Shown in pieces: positions 30,774-40,166 of a DNA stretch of 64,000 bases (the first letter of the stretch is position 1; each line of letters starts with the position of its first letter). The DNA lies in NCBI GenBank assembly GCA_018304465.1, contig JAGVWC010000011.1, positions 1 through 64,000 of the forward strand, given 5' to 3'. The stretch comes from Candidatus Iainarchaeum sp. GTDB lineage: Archaea; Iainarchaeota; Iainarchaeia; Iainarchaeales; JAGVWC01. The position numbers and the translations under genes are program-made. The notes beneath the pieces are model-generated. The model was given only the letters and a program-made list of their open reading frames with translations. It was not told the origin of the DNA and ran no database searches.

Positions 30774-32303
30774 ATGAAAATTTTGATGTTAAATCCGCCG
30801 TTTTTCACGAAATTCAGCCGATCCTCGCGATCACCCGCGATTTCCAAAGGCGGATGCGTCTATTATCCGTTATGGCTCGGAGCCGCGACCGGTTGGCTTG
30901 AAAAAAAAGGCCACGAAGTCAAATTATTGGATTGCCCGGCCCGCGGAACCACGCTGGATGAAGTCTTGGCGTCGGTCAACGACTGGAAACCAGACTTGAT
31001 TGCAGTGGACACGGTAACCGCGTCGTATACGCGCGACCAAGACACCTTAAAAGCACTAAAACAAGCCTTGCCGAACAGTTTTTTGGTCATGGTGGGAACG
31101 CATTGCTCCGCATTGCCCGAAGAAACCCTTCTGGAAAACAAAGGGCATCTGGACGCGATTTGCCGCGGCGAATACGATTTTATTTTGGAAGAACTCGCGG
31201 CCGCGCTGGAAAAAACCCATCAACCAGACCTCGAATCGATTAAAGGATTATCGTTTCTCAAAGGCGACGAAGTCGTGCACGCGCCCAGCCGCGATCTTAT
31301 CACCGGCGCCGAACTCGACGAATTTCCGTTCATGGCCGAAGTATACAAAAAACACCTGCATATCCCGGATTACTTTTATCCCAGCGTCTTGTATCCCGAA
31401 GTCACGATCGTGACGGGACGCGGATGCCCGTTTTACTGCACGTTCTGTATCCTGCCGCAAGTCATGAACGGACACAAATACCGCGCGCGTTCACCCGAAC
31501 ACGTGGTCGCCGAAATGAAATGGATCAAAGAAAACATGCCGGACGTCAAAGACATCATGGTGGAAGACGACACGTTTACCGCGGACCGCGATCGCATCCG
31601 AAAAGTCTGCCAGACGATCATCGAACAAAAACTTGATATTACCTGGACCTGCAACGCGCGCGCCGATGTCGACTACGAAACCCTAAAACTCATGAAAGAC
31701 GCGGGTTGCCGCCTCATGTGCGTCGGATTCGAATCCGCGGACCAAGGCGTGTTGAACAACATCAAAAAAGGAACCGTCGTTCCAAAAATCCGGCAATTCA
31801 TGAAAGACGCGAAAAAAGCCGATATCCAGGTACACGGTTGTTTCATGATGGGTAACCGCGGCGAAACCAAGGAAACCATTCAAAAAACCGTGAACATGGC
31901 GATCGAACTAGATCCCGACACCGTGCAGTTTTTTCCGATCATGGTGTACCCGGGTACCGAAGCGTTCCGATACGCCGAAGAACAAGGGCACTTGACCACC
32001 AAAGACTGGAACCACTGGTTATTGGGAGACGGAACCCACAACTCCGTGATTTCGACTCCTGCATTGTCTTCCGATGAACTCGTGCGCGAATGCGACAAAG
32101 CCCGCATCCGTTTTTACTCGCGACCCAAATTCATTTTTTCAAAATTCGTCCAGATGTTCACGAGTCCCCGCGATATTCCGCGTTTGATCAAAAGCGGATG
32201 GATTTTTTCCAAATATTACGTGCAAGAACTGCGTGCGACTTGGAAAGACCTCGTCACGAAAAAAGACGCGTCCACCGGGCAAAAACAGCCTGTTAGCGGG
32301 TAA
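30774..32303 (+). CDS. B12-binding radical SAM protein (509 aa)
   Basis: The N-terminal ~180 residues are a cobalamin-binding-type domain (MLNPPFF, GWLEKKGHEVKLLDCPA, DLIAVDTVTASY). A radical SAM domain follows with the cluster motif GCPFYCTFC (CxxxCxxC) at about residue 221, EDDTFTADRDRI and a GCRLMCVGFES strand. Enzymes of this kind often methylate unreactive carbons in lipids or natural products. The substrate is unknown. AT-rich TTATACTATAAGC upstream is a box A candidate. Confidence 0.88.
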   Translation: MKILMLNPPFFTKFSRSSRSPAISKGGCVYYPLWLGAATGWLEKKGHEVKLLDCPARGTTLDEVLASVNDWKPDLIAVDTVTASYTRDQDTLKALKQALPNSFLVMVGTHCSALPEETLLENKGHLDAICRGEYDFILEELAAALEKTHQPDLESIKGLSFLKGDEVVHAPSRDLITGAELDEFPFMAEVYKKHLHIPDYFYPSVLYPEVTIVTGRGCPFYCTFCILPQVMNGHKYRARSPEHVVAEMKWIKENMPDVKDIMVEDDTFTADRDRIRKVCQTIIEQKLDITWTCNARADVDYETLKLMKDAGCRLMCVGFESADQGVLNNIKKGTVVPKIRQFMKDAKKADIQVHGCFMMGNRGETKETIQKTVNMAIELDPDTVQFFPIMVYPGTEAFRYAEEQGHLTTKDWNHWLLGDGTHNSVISTPALSSDELVRECDKARIRFYSRPKFIFSKFVQMFTSPRDIPRLIKSGWIFSKYYVQELRATWKDLVTKKDASTGQKQPVSG

Positions 32304-32307
32304 TGAT

Positions 32308-33012
32308 TTATCGTCCGCCAAAATAAATGCTTTTAATCCGCGGATCCGACAAAATTTCTTTTCCCGCTTTTAAAGCGATTTTTCCGTCTTCCAAAACATA
32401 CGTTGAACTAGCAATTGAAACCGCTTGCTTGGCATTCTGCTCCACAATCATGACGCCGATGCCTTCCTGATTGATTTCAACGATTTTCTGAAAAATTTCT
32501 TTCATGGTTTTAGGAGCCAATCCAAGCGACGGCTCGTCCAACAACAACAACTGCGGGTTTTGCATCAAGGCGCGGCCAATGGCCAGCATCTGCTGTTGTC
32601 CCCCGCTTAAAGCAAACGCATACTCGTTTTGTTTTTGCTTTAACATCGGAAATTTACCGAATACCTCCGACAAATTCCGCTCCGCCACGTCCCGATCGGC
32701 CAATACGAACGCGCCCATTTCCAGGTTTTCACGAACAGACAAATCCGAAAACAGGATCCGACCCTGCGGAACAAAACAAATTCCTTCTTCGATTAATTCA
32801 TGCGTGGCCAGATGCGTGATGTCCCGGTCCTTCCAAAAGATTTTTCCCTCCGTGACATCGCACTGTGAAAACACCGCTTTTAGCACCGTGGATTTACCCG
32901 CGCCATTCGGACCGATCAACGCGACGATTTCGTCCGGCGCAACCGAAATATCCACGCCATGCAAGACCTCCTGGTCCCCATACCCCGCACACAAATTCGA
33001 AATCGAAAGCAT
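32308..33012 (-). CDS. livF: Branched-chain amino acid type ABC transporter ATPase LivF (234 aa)
   Basis: Walker A is GPNGAGKST (about 35-43), the ABC signature ALSGGQQQML (about 133), Walker B LLLLDEPSLGLAP with the downstream His switch replaced by VMIVEQN, as usual for LivF. It lies last in the operon livK-livG-livK-livF on the minus strand. It would energise the LivH/LivM permease encoded at 43.6-45.3 kb, since no second permease pair is seen. Confidence 0.9.
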   Translation of the reverse strand: MLSISNLCAGYGDQEVLHGVDISVAPDEIVALIGPNGAGKSTVLKAVFSQCDVTEGKIFWKDRDITHLATHELIEEGICFVPQGRILFSDLSVRENLEMGAFVLADRDVAERNLSEVFGKFPMLKQKQNEYAFALSGGQQQMLAIGRALMQNPQLLLLDEPSLGLAPKTMKEIFQKIVEINQEGIGVMIVEQNAKQAVSIASSTYVLEDGKIALKAGKEILSDPRIKSIYFGGR

Positions 33013-33018
33013 CGTTTT

Positions 33019-34158
33019 TCATTGCTCCGAGTACAGTATAAATTCTCCGTTTTTAACGGTTTTGAGTGCCAAATCCACCTGTCGGTCGCCGAATTCATCA
33101 AACGAAATCGTTCCTGTTAGGCCCGGGTAATCCGCCGTTTGGAATAATTCGTTTTTCACACAGTTTGTGTCAATGGGATTTTCGCATTCAGACAATGCAA
33201 CGCTCAGCACGTTCAAGGCATCAAACGCAAACGTTCCGAAATACTCCGCATCAACGCCAAAGCGGTTTTGATACGATTCATTATACGCAACCGCCGCGCT
33301 GTTTTTTCTTGGATCAAACACGGGGGCCAGATAAACGATCGTGTTTTGAAACGCTCTCGCGGACTCCAAAAAATCGCTTCCTTCCACCGAGTACACATGT
33401 GAAAAAATCGGGTTAAAATAACCCATTTCGTTCATCTGTCGCACCACCAATCCCGATTCTTTGAGATGGCCGATAAGAAAAACGTAATGATCCTTGTCCC
33501 GCACTGCTTTTTGAATTACGGTTCGAAAATCAAAACCGTCTTGTTCGAACGATTCCATGCCCGCGATCGTTCCGCCGGCGGATTCATAGGCGTCCTTGAA
33601 TGCGTTAAAAATAGAAATTCCTTGATCATTATTAATATACAACACGTTTACTTCGTTTTGTTCATGATTCACAAACCAATTCGCGGTATCGACCCCAAAT
33701 TGTTCCGCTTTGGGAGCCGTGCGAAACGTGAAATCGTTTTTCGACCGATACGCACTCGTGGTCGCTGAAAAATCCATCTGAATCACGCCGTCCCAATTGG
33801 CGAGCGGCGATATCGCCACGGCCGGAGAACTTCCCATTGTTATGACATACGAAACGTTGTCTAACCTTCGAAGTTTGTTGTAGGCGTTCACGCTTTCTTG
33901 AGCATTGAATTTTCCGTCCTCAAAGATCAGTTTGATCGGACGTCCATTGATGCCACCTTTGCCGTTGATTTCGTCTTTTGCGATTTCAAGCGCGTTTTTA
34001 CCCCATTCTCCGTACACCGCGCCGTTTCCAGACAACGGAAGGATCACTCCAACCTTGATCGGTCCTTTCGAAACTGTTTCCGATTCGAATTGAAGACAAC
34101 CAAACAGCAGGAAAACCAGGAGTACCAGACCTAGTCCGACGGGGTTCCTCAAAAGCAC
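33019..34158 (-). CDS. LivK-like substrate-binding lipoprotein, paralogue 1 (379 aa)
   Basis: A signal with lipobox LLFGC (Cys about residue 21) anchors the protein. The type I periplasmic-binding fold begins VGVILPLSGNGAVYGEWGKNALEIA and contains DEINGKGGINGRPIKLIFED, the LivK-family signature. The C-terminus ends in LKTVKNGEFILYSEQ, a tail shared by all five paralogues in this region. It lies between livG and livF in one operon, so it is the only binding protein embedded with the ATPases. The ligand is not known. Unlike the other four, it has no TrmB partner. Confidence 0.88.
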   Translation of the reverse strand: MLLRNPVGLGLVLLVFLLFGCLQFESETVSKGPIKVGVILPLSGNGAVYGEWGKNALEIAKDEINGKGGINGRPIKLIFEDGKFNAQESVNAYNKLRRLDNVSYVITMGSSPAVAISPLANWDGVIQMDFSATTSAYRSKNDFTFRTAPKAEQFGVDTANWFVNHEQNEVNVLYINNDQGISIFNAFKDAYESAGGTIAGMESFEQDGFDFRTVIQKAVRDKDHYVFLIGHLKESGLVVRQMNEMGYFNPIFSHVYSVEGSDFLESARAFQNTIVYLAPVFDPRKNSAAVAYNESYQNRFGVDAEYFGTFAFDALNVLSVALSECENPIDTNCVKNELFQTADYPGLTGTISFDEFGDRQVDLALKTVKNGEFILYSEQ

Positions 34159-34161
34159 CGT

Positions 34162-34899
34162 TTATTCCCCCAAGTACGCTTCCAACACCATTGGATTTTT
34201 CCGGATTTCCTTAGGCGAGCCCTCCGCGATCACGCGGCCGTCATCCATTACAATCACTCGATCCGAAACCGACAAGGTGAAATTCATGTCATGCTCGATC
34301 AACAACACGGTTTCGCCTTTTTTCCGCAGTTCCACCAGCAACTCCGCGATTTCACTTCGGATCTTCGGATTCACTCCCGCCACGGGCTCGTCTAACATCA
34401 GCAACTTGTGCGGCGAAAGCATCGTGCGGCTTAATTCCACCAAGCGTTTTTGCCCAAAACTCAATTCGCCCGCGGATTTGTTTTCAATTCCTTTCAACCC
34501 AACCAACGCCAGCGAATCAGAAACCGGTTTCTCCAACGCCAACAAAGCGCTGCCGCGCCCGACCATGTTCGAAACGAACCCAGTGTCATTTGAGTCCAGA
34601 CCCAGCAACAAGTTTTCCCGAACAGACAAGTTCTTGAATAAAGACGATTTCTGGAACAACCGCGCGATTCCTTTTTTCGAAACGGCTTCCGGCAAAAACC
34701 CGGTGATATCCGCTCCGTCAAAAACGATTTTGCCGGCGTCGGGTGAAAGCACGCCGGACACCAGGTTAAAAACCGTGGACTTTCCAGCGCCATTGGGGCC
34801 GATCAACGCGGTGATCTTGTTCGGTTCCACCGAAAAACTGCACTCGGAAACGGCTTTCACACCGCCGAAACGCTTGGATAATCCTTGCACTGAAAGCAT
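34162..34899 (-). CDS. livG: Branched-chain amino acid type ABC transporter ATPase LivG (245 aa)
   Basis: Walker A GPNGAGKST (about 34-42), the signature ELSFGQKRLVELSR (about 144), Walker B LLMLDEPVAGV and the His switch LLIEHDM are complete. The LivG-type FGGVKAVSECSF start is typical. It follows livK paralogue 2 by 46 bases and precedes livK paralogue 1 by three bases. Confidence 0.9.
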   Translation of the reverse strand: MLSVQGLSKRFGGVKAVSECSFSVEPNKITALIGPNGAGKSTVFNLVSGVLSPDAGKIVFDGADITGFLPEAVSKKGIARLFQKSSLFKNLSVRENLLLGLDSNDTGFVSNMVGRGSALLALEKPVSDSLALVGLKGIENKSAGELSFGQKRLVELSRTMLSPHKLLMLDEPVAGVNPKIRSEIAELLVELRKKGETVLLIEHDMNFTLSVSDRVIVMDDGRVIAEGSPKEIRKNPMVLEAYLGE

Positions 34900-34945
34900 G
34901 AAAAATATACATCAAAAACAGAATAAAAGGGTTTTGCGGACGGAC

Positions 34946-36106
34946 CTATTCGTCGAATCGGACGAATTTCCCGTTTTTAACGGTTTTCATTACGATTGGA
35001 ACATCCGGATCCCCATTCGCGTCAAAAGTGATCGGTCCAACGACTCCTTCTCCCTTCGTATTATAGATTTCTTTTTTGATGCAATCCGAATTCGAATCAC
35101 ATTTCTTGAGCGCATTTGCAATAATATGGGTCGCATCATACGCCAGCGGAGCAAACCCACCCGTTGGAACTCCGTATGTTTCCCAGTAGTTTTGTTCATA
35201 GGTTTGCGCTTTTGAATTTTGGTTTCCTGAAATGAAATGATAGGCATACAAAACGCCTTCCGCCTCGTTTCCAAGTGCCGAAATCGTTGACTGGCTTTCA
35301 AACGGCGGCCCCGCGAGAATGGTCGCGTTCAAATCCAGTTCGCGCATCTGCTTGATCACAGCAATGGTTTCTTGATACCCTGCGATAAATACGACTTCGG
35401 GCTTGACCGCCTTTATTTTCGACAATTGCGTTTTGAAATCCGAGTCCCCTTGAGCAAAGGATTCTATTGCGATCACCGATGCCCCTGAGCCAGCCCAATC
35501 GGCAACAAAAGCGTCACTTAACGATTTTCCGAATTCGTTGTTGACGAAGATCACTGCTGCGGAGGAAAAGTTCCGGTCCCGAAGAAACGAAACGGATTTT
35601 TGGGTGTAAAAAACCGCGGAGGGCTGGATGCGAAAAATATAATCGCCTGCGTTTGAGATCGACGGAGCGATCGCGATCGCCATCACAACCGTTTTGTTTT
35701 TCTCCGCAATTGGTGCGGTCGCGACTACAACACCGGAGGCCCACGAGCCAATCACAACCGGAACACGATCCACTTGCGTCAATTTTTGCATGGCACTCGT
35801 TCCGATCGCCGCATCCGCCTGGTCATCCTCGAAAATAACCGTTAACCGTTTACCATTGATCCCGCCATCGGAGTTGATTTCACTCTTGGCCAATTCAATC
35901 GCGTTCTTGATTTCGATCCCATAAACCGCATTTTTGCCGGACAGAGGCAACAACGCTCCGATTTGGATTGTGTCACCACCCGGCGAAAAGGTCAAAAAAC
36001 CCGTTAGGTCAGGCCATAGGCCCAAAACGACTAACGCTACCGCCAGTAACACCAATGTCGCCACGAGCGAACGAGAAACCAAAAAAATCCCCCTTGAGCG
36101 AATCAA
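34946..36106 (-). CDS. LivK-like substrate-binding protein, paralogue 2 (386 aa)
   Basis: A hydrophobic N-terminal segment (about residues 12-32) without a lipobox should anchor the protein in the membrane. The binding domain starts GALLPLSGKNAVYGIEIKNA and ends with MKTVKNGKFVRFDE. It heads the operon livK-livG-livK-livF and is divergent from its TrmB-type partner at 36165 with only 58 bases between the starts, so both share one control region. Confidence 0.88.
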   Translation of the reverse strand: MIRSRGIFLVSRSLVATLVLLAVALVVLGLWPDLTGFLTFSPGGDTIQIGALLPLSGKNAVYGIEIKNAIELAKSEINSDGGINGKRLTVIFEDDQADAAIGTSAMQKLTQVDRVPVVIGSWASGVVVATAPIAEKNKTVVMAIAIAPSISNAGDYIFRIQPSAVFYTQKSVSFLRDRNFSSAAVIFVNNEFGKSLSDAFVADWAGSGASVIAIESFAQGDSDFKTQLSKIKAVKPEVVFIAGYQETIAVIKQMRELDLNATILAGPPFESQSTISALGNEAEGVLYAYHFISGNQNSKAQTYEQNYWETYGVPTGGFAPLAYDATHIIANALKKCDSNSDCIKKEIYNTKGEGVVGPITFDANGDPDVPIVMKTVKNGKFVRFDE

Positions 36107-36164
36107 AATCGCCTATACATACCGGTGATAGTCTTATATTTATCAAATTGTAGTCTTATTTAAG

Positions 36165-36911
36165 ATGACAAAAATGAACGAATTAGAAGTGCTGATCGAA
36201 CTCGGGTTGTCTCCCGTTGAAGCGCGGGTATATTTGACGCTCTTACAGACCGGCTCGACGCGGGTGGGCGCCGTGATCCGAAAAACGGGCTTTCACCGTG
36301 GCACCACTTACCAAGTACTGCACCGATTGGCCGAAAAAGGCCTAGTGTCCTCGGTAGTGAAAGGAAAAAAACAGTTCTTTGAAGCCGCAAATCCGGATCG
36401 ATTAGGCGATATGCTCAAGGAAAAAGAAGCCCAACTGGACGAAATCTTACCGGGACTCAAAGCAAAAGCGGGAGTCGCCGGCGAAAAACAAGAAGTCGCC
36501 GTCTATTACGGAACCGCGGGCATCAAAAGCGTCTTGGACAAAATGCTTTTTGAACTTGGACAAGGCGGAAAATACTGCGACTTTGGGGTGTCAGGGCTGT
36601 TTAAAAAAATGCTTCCCGCGTACTGGTCGCTTTGGCAAAAGCGTAAAAAACGCTTGCATATCTCATCAAACGTGATTTTTAACGAAGACGTCCGGTTTGA
36701 ACATCCCGGACTACTGGCAGAATATGTCGGGAAGCGGCGGTTTCACCCCAAGGAGTTCGCAAGCCTCACCGATACCATGATTTACCGCGACACAGTGATC
36801 CTGTTCATCTGGACCGCATTACCCCCAATTGCGATCATCATCAAGAACAAGGAAAACGCCAAAAGCTACCAAAACCAATTCGAACTTATGTGGAAAAACG
36901 CAAAGCGCTAA
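36165..36911 (+). CDS. TrmB-family transcriptional regulator 1 (248 aa)
   Basis: The N-terminal winged HTH reads LIELGLSPVEARVYLTLLQTG then RGTTYQVLHRLAEKGLVS, the TrmB signature. The middle and C-terminal part (KEKEAQLDEILPGL, VAVYYGTAGIKSVLDKML) is the ligand- or effector-binding region found in short archaeal TrmB-like proteins. It is divergent from livK 2 and convergent with livK 3, whose stop lies six bases away. Most simply it senses the ligand brought in by its neighbour and controls it. Confidence 0.85.
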   Translation: MTKMNELEVLIELGLSPVEARVYLTLLQTGSTRVGAVIRKTGFHRGTTYQVLHRLAEKGLVSSVVKGKKQFFEAANPDRLGDMLKEKEAQLDEILPGLKAKAGVAGEKQEVAVYYGTAGIKSVLDKMLFELGQGGKYCDFGVSGLFKKMLPAYWSLWQKRKKRLHISSNVIFNEDVRFEHPGLLAEYVGKRRFHPKEFASLTDTMIYRDTVILFIWTALPPIAIIIKNKENAKSYQNQFELMWKNAKR

Positions 36912-36917
36912 ACCGCT

Positions 36918-38069
36918 TTAGTTTCCTTCATACAAAACGAATTTCCCGTTTCGCACGGTTTTCAGCACATACGGGATATGAACATCCCCGTTGTCGTCGA
37001 AATCGACTGCCCCCAAAACGCCTTCGAACCCGCTCAACCGATCCAGTTTCCCCTTAACGCAAGCACCGGAATCCGATTCGTTCGCATCGCATTTTCGAAG
37101 AACGGTGGCGGCCACCCACAACGCGTCATAGGCCCGGGCGATGTTGGTTTCGGGTTCTTTTCCAAGCAATCGCTTCACTTTTTCAACGAAATCCAATCCT
37201 TTCGGAGTCGATAAACCTGCCTTGAAAAAACGGATTCCTTCCGCGTCTCTTCCCGCATTTTTAAGGAACTCTGCGTTTTCAATTGGTTCGGCGGCAAAAA
37301 CCGGAAGAAGAATCCCAAACTCCGTCCGCTGCTTGAGAATCAATTCGGCGTCCGGTGCATAAGAAATCAAAAGCAACGCTTCTGAATCCGCCTGAACTAC
37401 TTTGCTTAATTCTGACCGAAAATCCCGCTGTTCGGGGGCATAGGTTTCTTGGATCAAAATAATTCCACCCCGTTCCAAAAACCGTTTTCGAAAGGCTGGA
37501 AAATAACCCAAACCATAATCATTGTTAATTTGTAACACTGCGACGGAATCCACTCCGATGGAAACCAAATAATCCGCCATTTCGGCGCCTTCGAACGCAT
37601 TCGAGGAAACGATCCGATACGAATAATCATCGGGACTCGAATATGATGCCGTCGAACAATCAGTCGCCAACAAGACGGTTTGATCCGCATCGGCAGAAGC
37701 GGACAATGCCATGCAAATGTTGCTTAACCCCGAGATCACCAATGGAGCGTTCGATTCAAGCCGGATTTTTTGCCACGCGCTTAACGCCTGTTTGGGATCC
37801 GCGGCGCTGTCTTCAAAATCTACGCCCAACGGTTTTCCATTGATACCGCCGCCGGCGTTGATCTCAGACAACGCCAGTTCCAATCCCTGACGCTCCAGTT
37901 CCCCGTACCGGGCGTTTTTCCCCGACAACGGCAAGATCGCTCCGACGTGAACTGAGGCATCGGCGTCCGAATCAAGCCCCCAAAAACCGGCCAATCCCGG
38001 ACCCACGGCCGCCGCCAGCACAATCACAACCGCGATGAGAATTCCTAACAGAACCCATTTAGCATCCAA
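36918..38069 (-). CDS. LivK-like substrate-binding protein, paralogue 3 (383 aa)
   Basis: An N-terminal hydrophobic anchor (about 5-28) precedes the binding fold, which opens HVGAILPLSGKNARYGELERQ and shows LSEINAGGGINGKPLGVDFED. The tail LKTVRNGKFVLYEGN matches the paralogues. It is divergent from TrmB regulator 2 (starts 115 bases apart). It has no associated permease of its own and must use the shared LivHMGF components. Confidence 0.87.
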   Translation of the reverse strand: MDAKWVLLGILIAVVIVLAAAVGPGLAGFWGLDSDADASVHVGAILPLSGKNARYGELERQGLELALSEINAGGGINGKPLGVDFEDSAADPKQALSAWQKIRLESNAPLVISGLSNICMALSASADADQTVLLATDCSTASYSSPDDYSYRIVSSNAFEGAEMADYLVSIGVDSVAVLQINNDYGLGYFPAFRKRFLERGGIILIQETYAPEQRDFRSELSKVVQADSEALLLISYAPDAELILKQRTEFGILLPVFAAEPIENAEFLKNAGRDAEGIRFFKAGLSTPKGLDFVEKVKRLLGKEPETNIARAYDALWVAATVLRKCDANESDSGACVKGKLDRLSGFEGVLGAVDFDDNGDVHIPYVLKTVRNGKFVLYEGN

Positions 38070-38125
38070 CCAAAGCCCCCGAGCAGGTGTTCATAAACAT
38101 TGGGCCAAGGGACCTACAAATAATT

Positions 38126-38149
38126 TTGTTGCGTGAAAGCTCACAACAA
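38126..38149. promoter_or_regulatory. Inverted repeat TTGTTG-N12-CAACAA in the livK3/trmB2 divergent promoter
   Basis: The half-sites TTGTTG (38126-38131) and CAACAA (38144-38149) are exact inverses, 12 bases apart, immediately upstream of an AATTTAAAT box A (38151-38160). The same half-sites with the same spacing occur at 40105-40128 in the next module. This is a candidate binding site for the adjacent TrmB regulator. Confidence 0.55.
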
Positions 38150-38184
38150 TAAATTTAAATGCTTGTCGTTCGATTTTCGGTGCA

Positions 38185-38901
38185 ATGAACGCAAGTACGC
38201 TGATGCAGCTTGGATTAAGCGAAACCGAAGCGCGGATCTATTTATCGCTTTTGCGCCGCGGAGCCATGCAGGCAGGAGCCATCAGCAAGGAAGCCCAGGT
38301 AAACCGCACCACGACGTATGATTGCCTCGAACGATTGATCGCGGACGGAATCGTCACGTACTCCATCGAAGCCAACCGCAAGGTGTTTCACCCCGCACCA
38401 CCAAATCGTTTTCTGGATCTGATCAAGGAACAGGAAAAAACGGCCGTGGAACTCCTGCCGGAACTCGAGCGCCAATACAAGGCCCGCAAGGAAACCGAAG
38501 AAACCAACATTTACAAGGGAAAAAAAGGCATCCGTTCTATCCTCCAAGAAATCCTGAAATATCCCAACTACGAGGCATTCGGCTCGGGCGGACGCTTTTT
38601 GGAAATCATGGAACACGATTTTTTGGCGTTCCAAAAACGAAAAGAAGCGAAAAAAATAAAATCCCGCATTGTGGTCAATCAGTCCGCTCGAAAAACACAG
38701 GGAATCCGCGAAGCGTTCGGATCGTTTCGATTCGTTTCGGACGAATTCACGGGCGGACCCGTCACCACATTCATTTTCGGAAACAACGTGGCGATCGTAG
38801 TATGGGCCGAAACCCCGTTTGCCACCGTGATCTCAAGCCCCGAAGCCGCCAAGAGCTTCAAAAACCACTTCGAACTGCTCTGGAAAACCGCGCGGCCCTG
38901 A
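38185..38901 (+). CDS. TrmB-family transcriptional regulator 2 (238 aa)
   Basis: The winged HTH is LMQLGLSETEARIYLSLLRRG with VNRTTTYDCLERLIADGIV. The rest follows regulator 1 (KEQEKTAVELLPELE, NIYKGKKGIRSILQEIL, and a C-terminal AAKSFKNHFELLWKTARP). It is divergent from livK 3, and its stop codon directly abuts the stop of livK 4. An ATG at 38185 follows box A AATTTAAAT by about 30 bases. Confidence 0.85.
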   Translation: MNASTLMQLGLSETEARIYLSLLRRGAMQAGAISKEAQVNRTTTYDCLERLIADGIVTYSIEANRKVFHPAPPNRFLDLIKEQEKTAVELLPELERQYKARKETEETNIYKGKKGIRSILQEILKYPNYEAFGSGGRFLEIMEHDFLAFQKRKEAKKIKSRIVVNQSARKTQGIREAFGSFRFVSDEFTGGPVTTFIFGNNVAIVVWAETPFATVISSPEAAKSFKNHFELLWKTARP

Positions 38902-40065
38902 TTAGTTTTCCAAATAGGAAACGAATTTTCCATTCTTGACTTGTTTTATGAACACGGGTTTTTGGGCATTTCCGTTTTCGTCAAAAGAAAAACACCCGGA
39001 TTCGCCGCAATACGACCTGGTTTCGTTTAAGCTTTTCTGAAGTCCAACCGGAGTAACCGGGTTTTCGTTTGAATTCATCACGGCGTTTGCGATAATGAAC
39101 AATCCGTCATAGGCTTCCGGCGACCAGCGTTTCGGGTTTTCATTAAACTTCGCTTTTATCTTGTAACCATAGGAATCCTTGGGAAACCCGGAAAACGTCA
39201 CGAATACCACGCCCTCCGCGGTGTCCTTTGCGCCATCCAGCACTTCCTGCGTTTCAATCGAGCCGTTTACGAGTAAAAACGAAGATACTCCCAGCTCCCG
39301 GACTTGCTGTAACGTCGGAATATTTTCATTGGTGAGCTGGGCGACAAAGAGAACGTCGGGATTCGTTGATTTGATTTTGGACAATTGGGTCCGAAAATCC
39401 GTTTCCCCTTTTCCCGTGCTTTCCACCGCCGTTGTTTCTCCGTCTAATTCACCAAACCTAGACACAAACGCGTCTTTTTGGTTCACGGTGGTCTCGTTGT
39501 AATTCGCATAAAGCACCGCCGCCGTTTTTGCGCCGCGGTCTTTGGCCAACTCAGCGGCTTTTTGTCCAAGCAAAGAAGACTCGCCTTCGTTTCGAAAAAC
39601 AAATTCACCCGCGCTTTCAAGGTCTTTCGTCTGAGACGCCATGGCATACAACACGATTTGGTTCGTTTGCGCGAGCGGCGAGACCGCCACGGCGTGCTGG
39701 GAAGGACCCGTGATCAGGGCAATCGGTTTTTCCGTGGAAATGAGCCGTTGAACAGCCGAAACCGTTTCTTTGACCTCCCCGTGATTGTCTTCAAACACCA
39801 ATTGAATCGAAAACGGATACGAGGCATTGATTTCCGACGCCGCCAATTCAAGGCCTTGACGGATGCCTTCTCCGTAGGGAGCTTGGCTTCCGGAAAGCGG
39901 AATCACCACACCAATCGAATACGTGGGTTTGGAGACGGGTGGGGTGGAAAGTCCGAAAAAACCGCTTGCGACAAACGGGCCGATGAACACGACGGCTCCC
40001 ACCAACACCAGAATAAACAGACCGATCAGCGCCTTATTATCCGGTTGAAATGCACCCAAATTCAT
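38902..40065 (-). CDS. LivK-like substrate-binding protein, paralogue 4 (387 aa)
   Basis: A membrane anchor at about 13-35 is followed by the binding fold opening GVVIPLSGSQAPYGEGIRQG. It is somewhat shorter in the insertion after the first lobe, and ends IKQVKNGKFVSYLEN. It is divergent from TrmB regulator 3 (101 bases between starts). Sequence differences from the other paralogues in the lobe-1 ligand loop (LITGPSQHAVAVSPLAQTNQ) suggest a different ligand. Confidence 0.87.
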   Translation of the reverse strand: MNLGAFQPDNKALIGLFILVLVGAVVFIGPFVASGFFGLSTPPVSKPTYSIGVVIPLSGSQAPYGEGIRQGLELAASEINASYPFSIQLVFEDNHGEVKETVSAVQRLISTEKPIALITGPSQHAVAVSPLAQTNQIVLYAMASQTKDLESAGEFVFRNEGESSLLGQKAAELAKDRGAKTAAVLYANYNETTVNQKDAFVSRFGELDGETTAVESTGKGETDFRTQLSKIKSTNPDVLFVAQLTNENIPTLQQVRELGVSSFLLVNGSIETQEVLDGAKDTAEGVVFVTFSGFPKDSYGYKIKAKFNENPKRWSPEAYDGLFIIANAVMNSNENPVTPVGLQKSLNETRSYCGESGCFSFDENGNAQKPVFIKQVKNGKFVSYLEN

Positions 40066-40104
40066 ATTCTCTATATAACTGCTGTAAGTGAACTTAATAT
40101 TTTT

Positions 40105-40128
40105 TTGTTGTTTTTTTTAAAACAACAA
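40105..40128. promoter_or_regulatory. Perfect 10-bp inverted repeat in the livK4/trmB3 divergent promoter
   Basis: TTGTTGTTTT at 40105-40114 and AAAACAACAA at 40119-40128 form a perfect palindrome with a four-base centre. Its outer hexamers TTGTTG and CAACAA are 12 bases apart, exactly as at 38126-38149. It sits between the starts at 40065 and 40167 and overlaps AT-rich box A candidates, so binding would affect both genes. Confidence 0.6.
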
Positions 40129-40166
40129 TACATATTTTTTTATTGGAATAGTCCCCTGTTTTCTTC

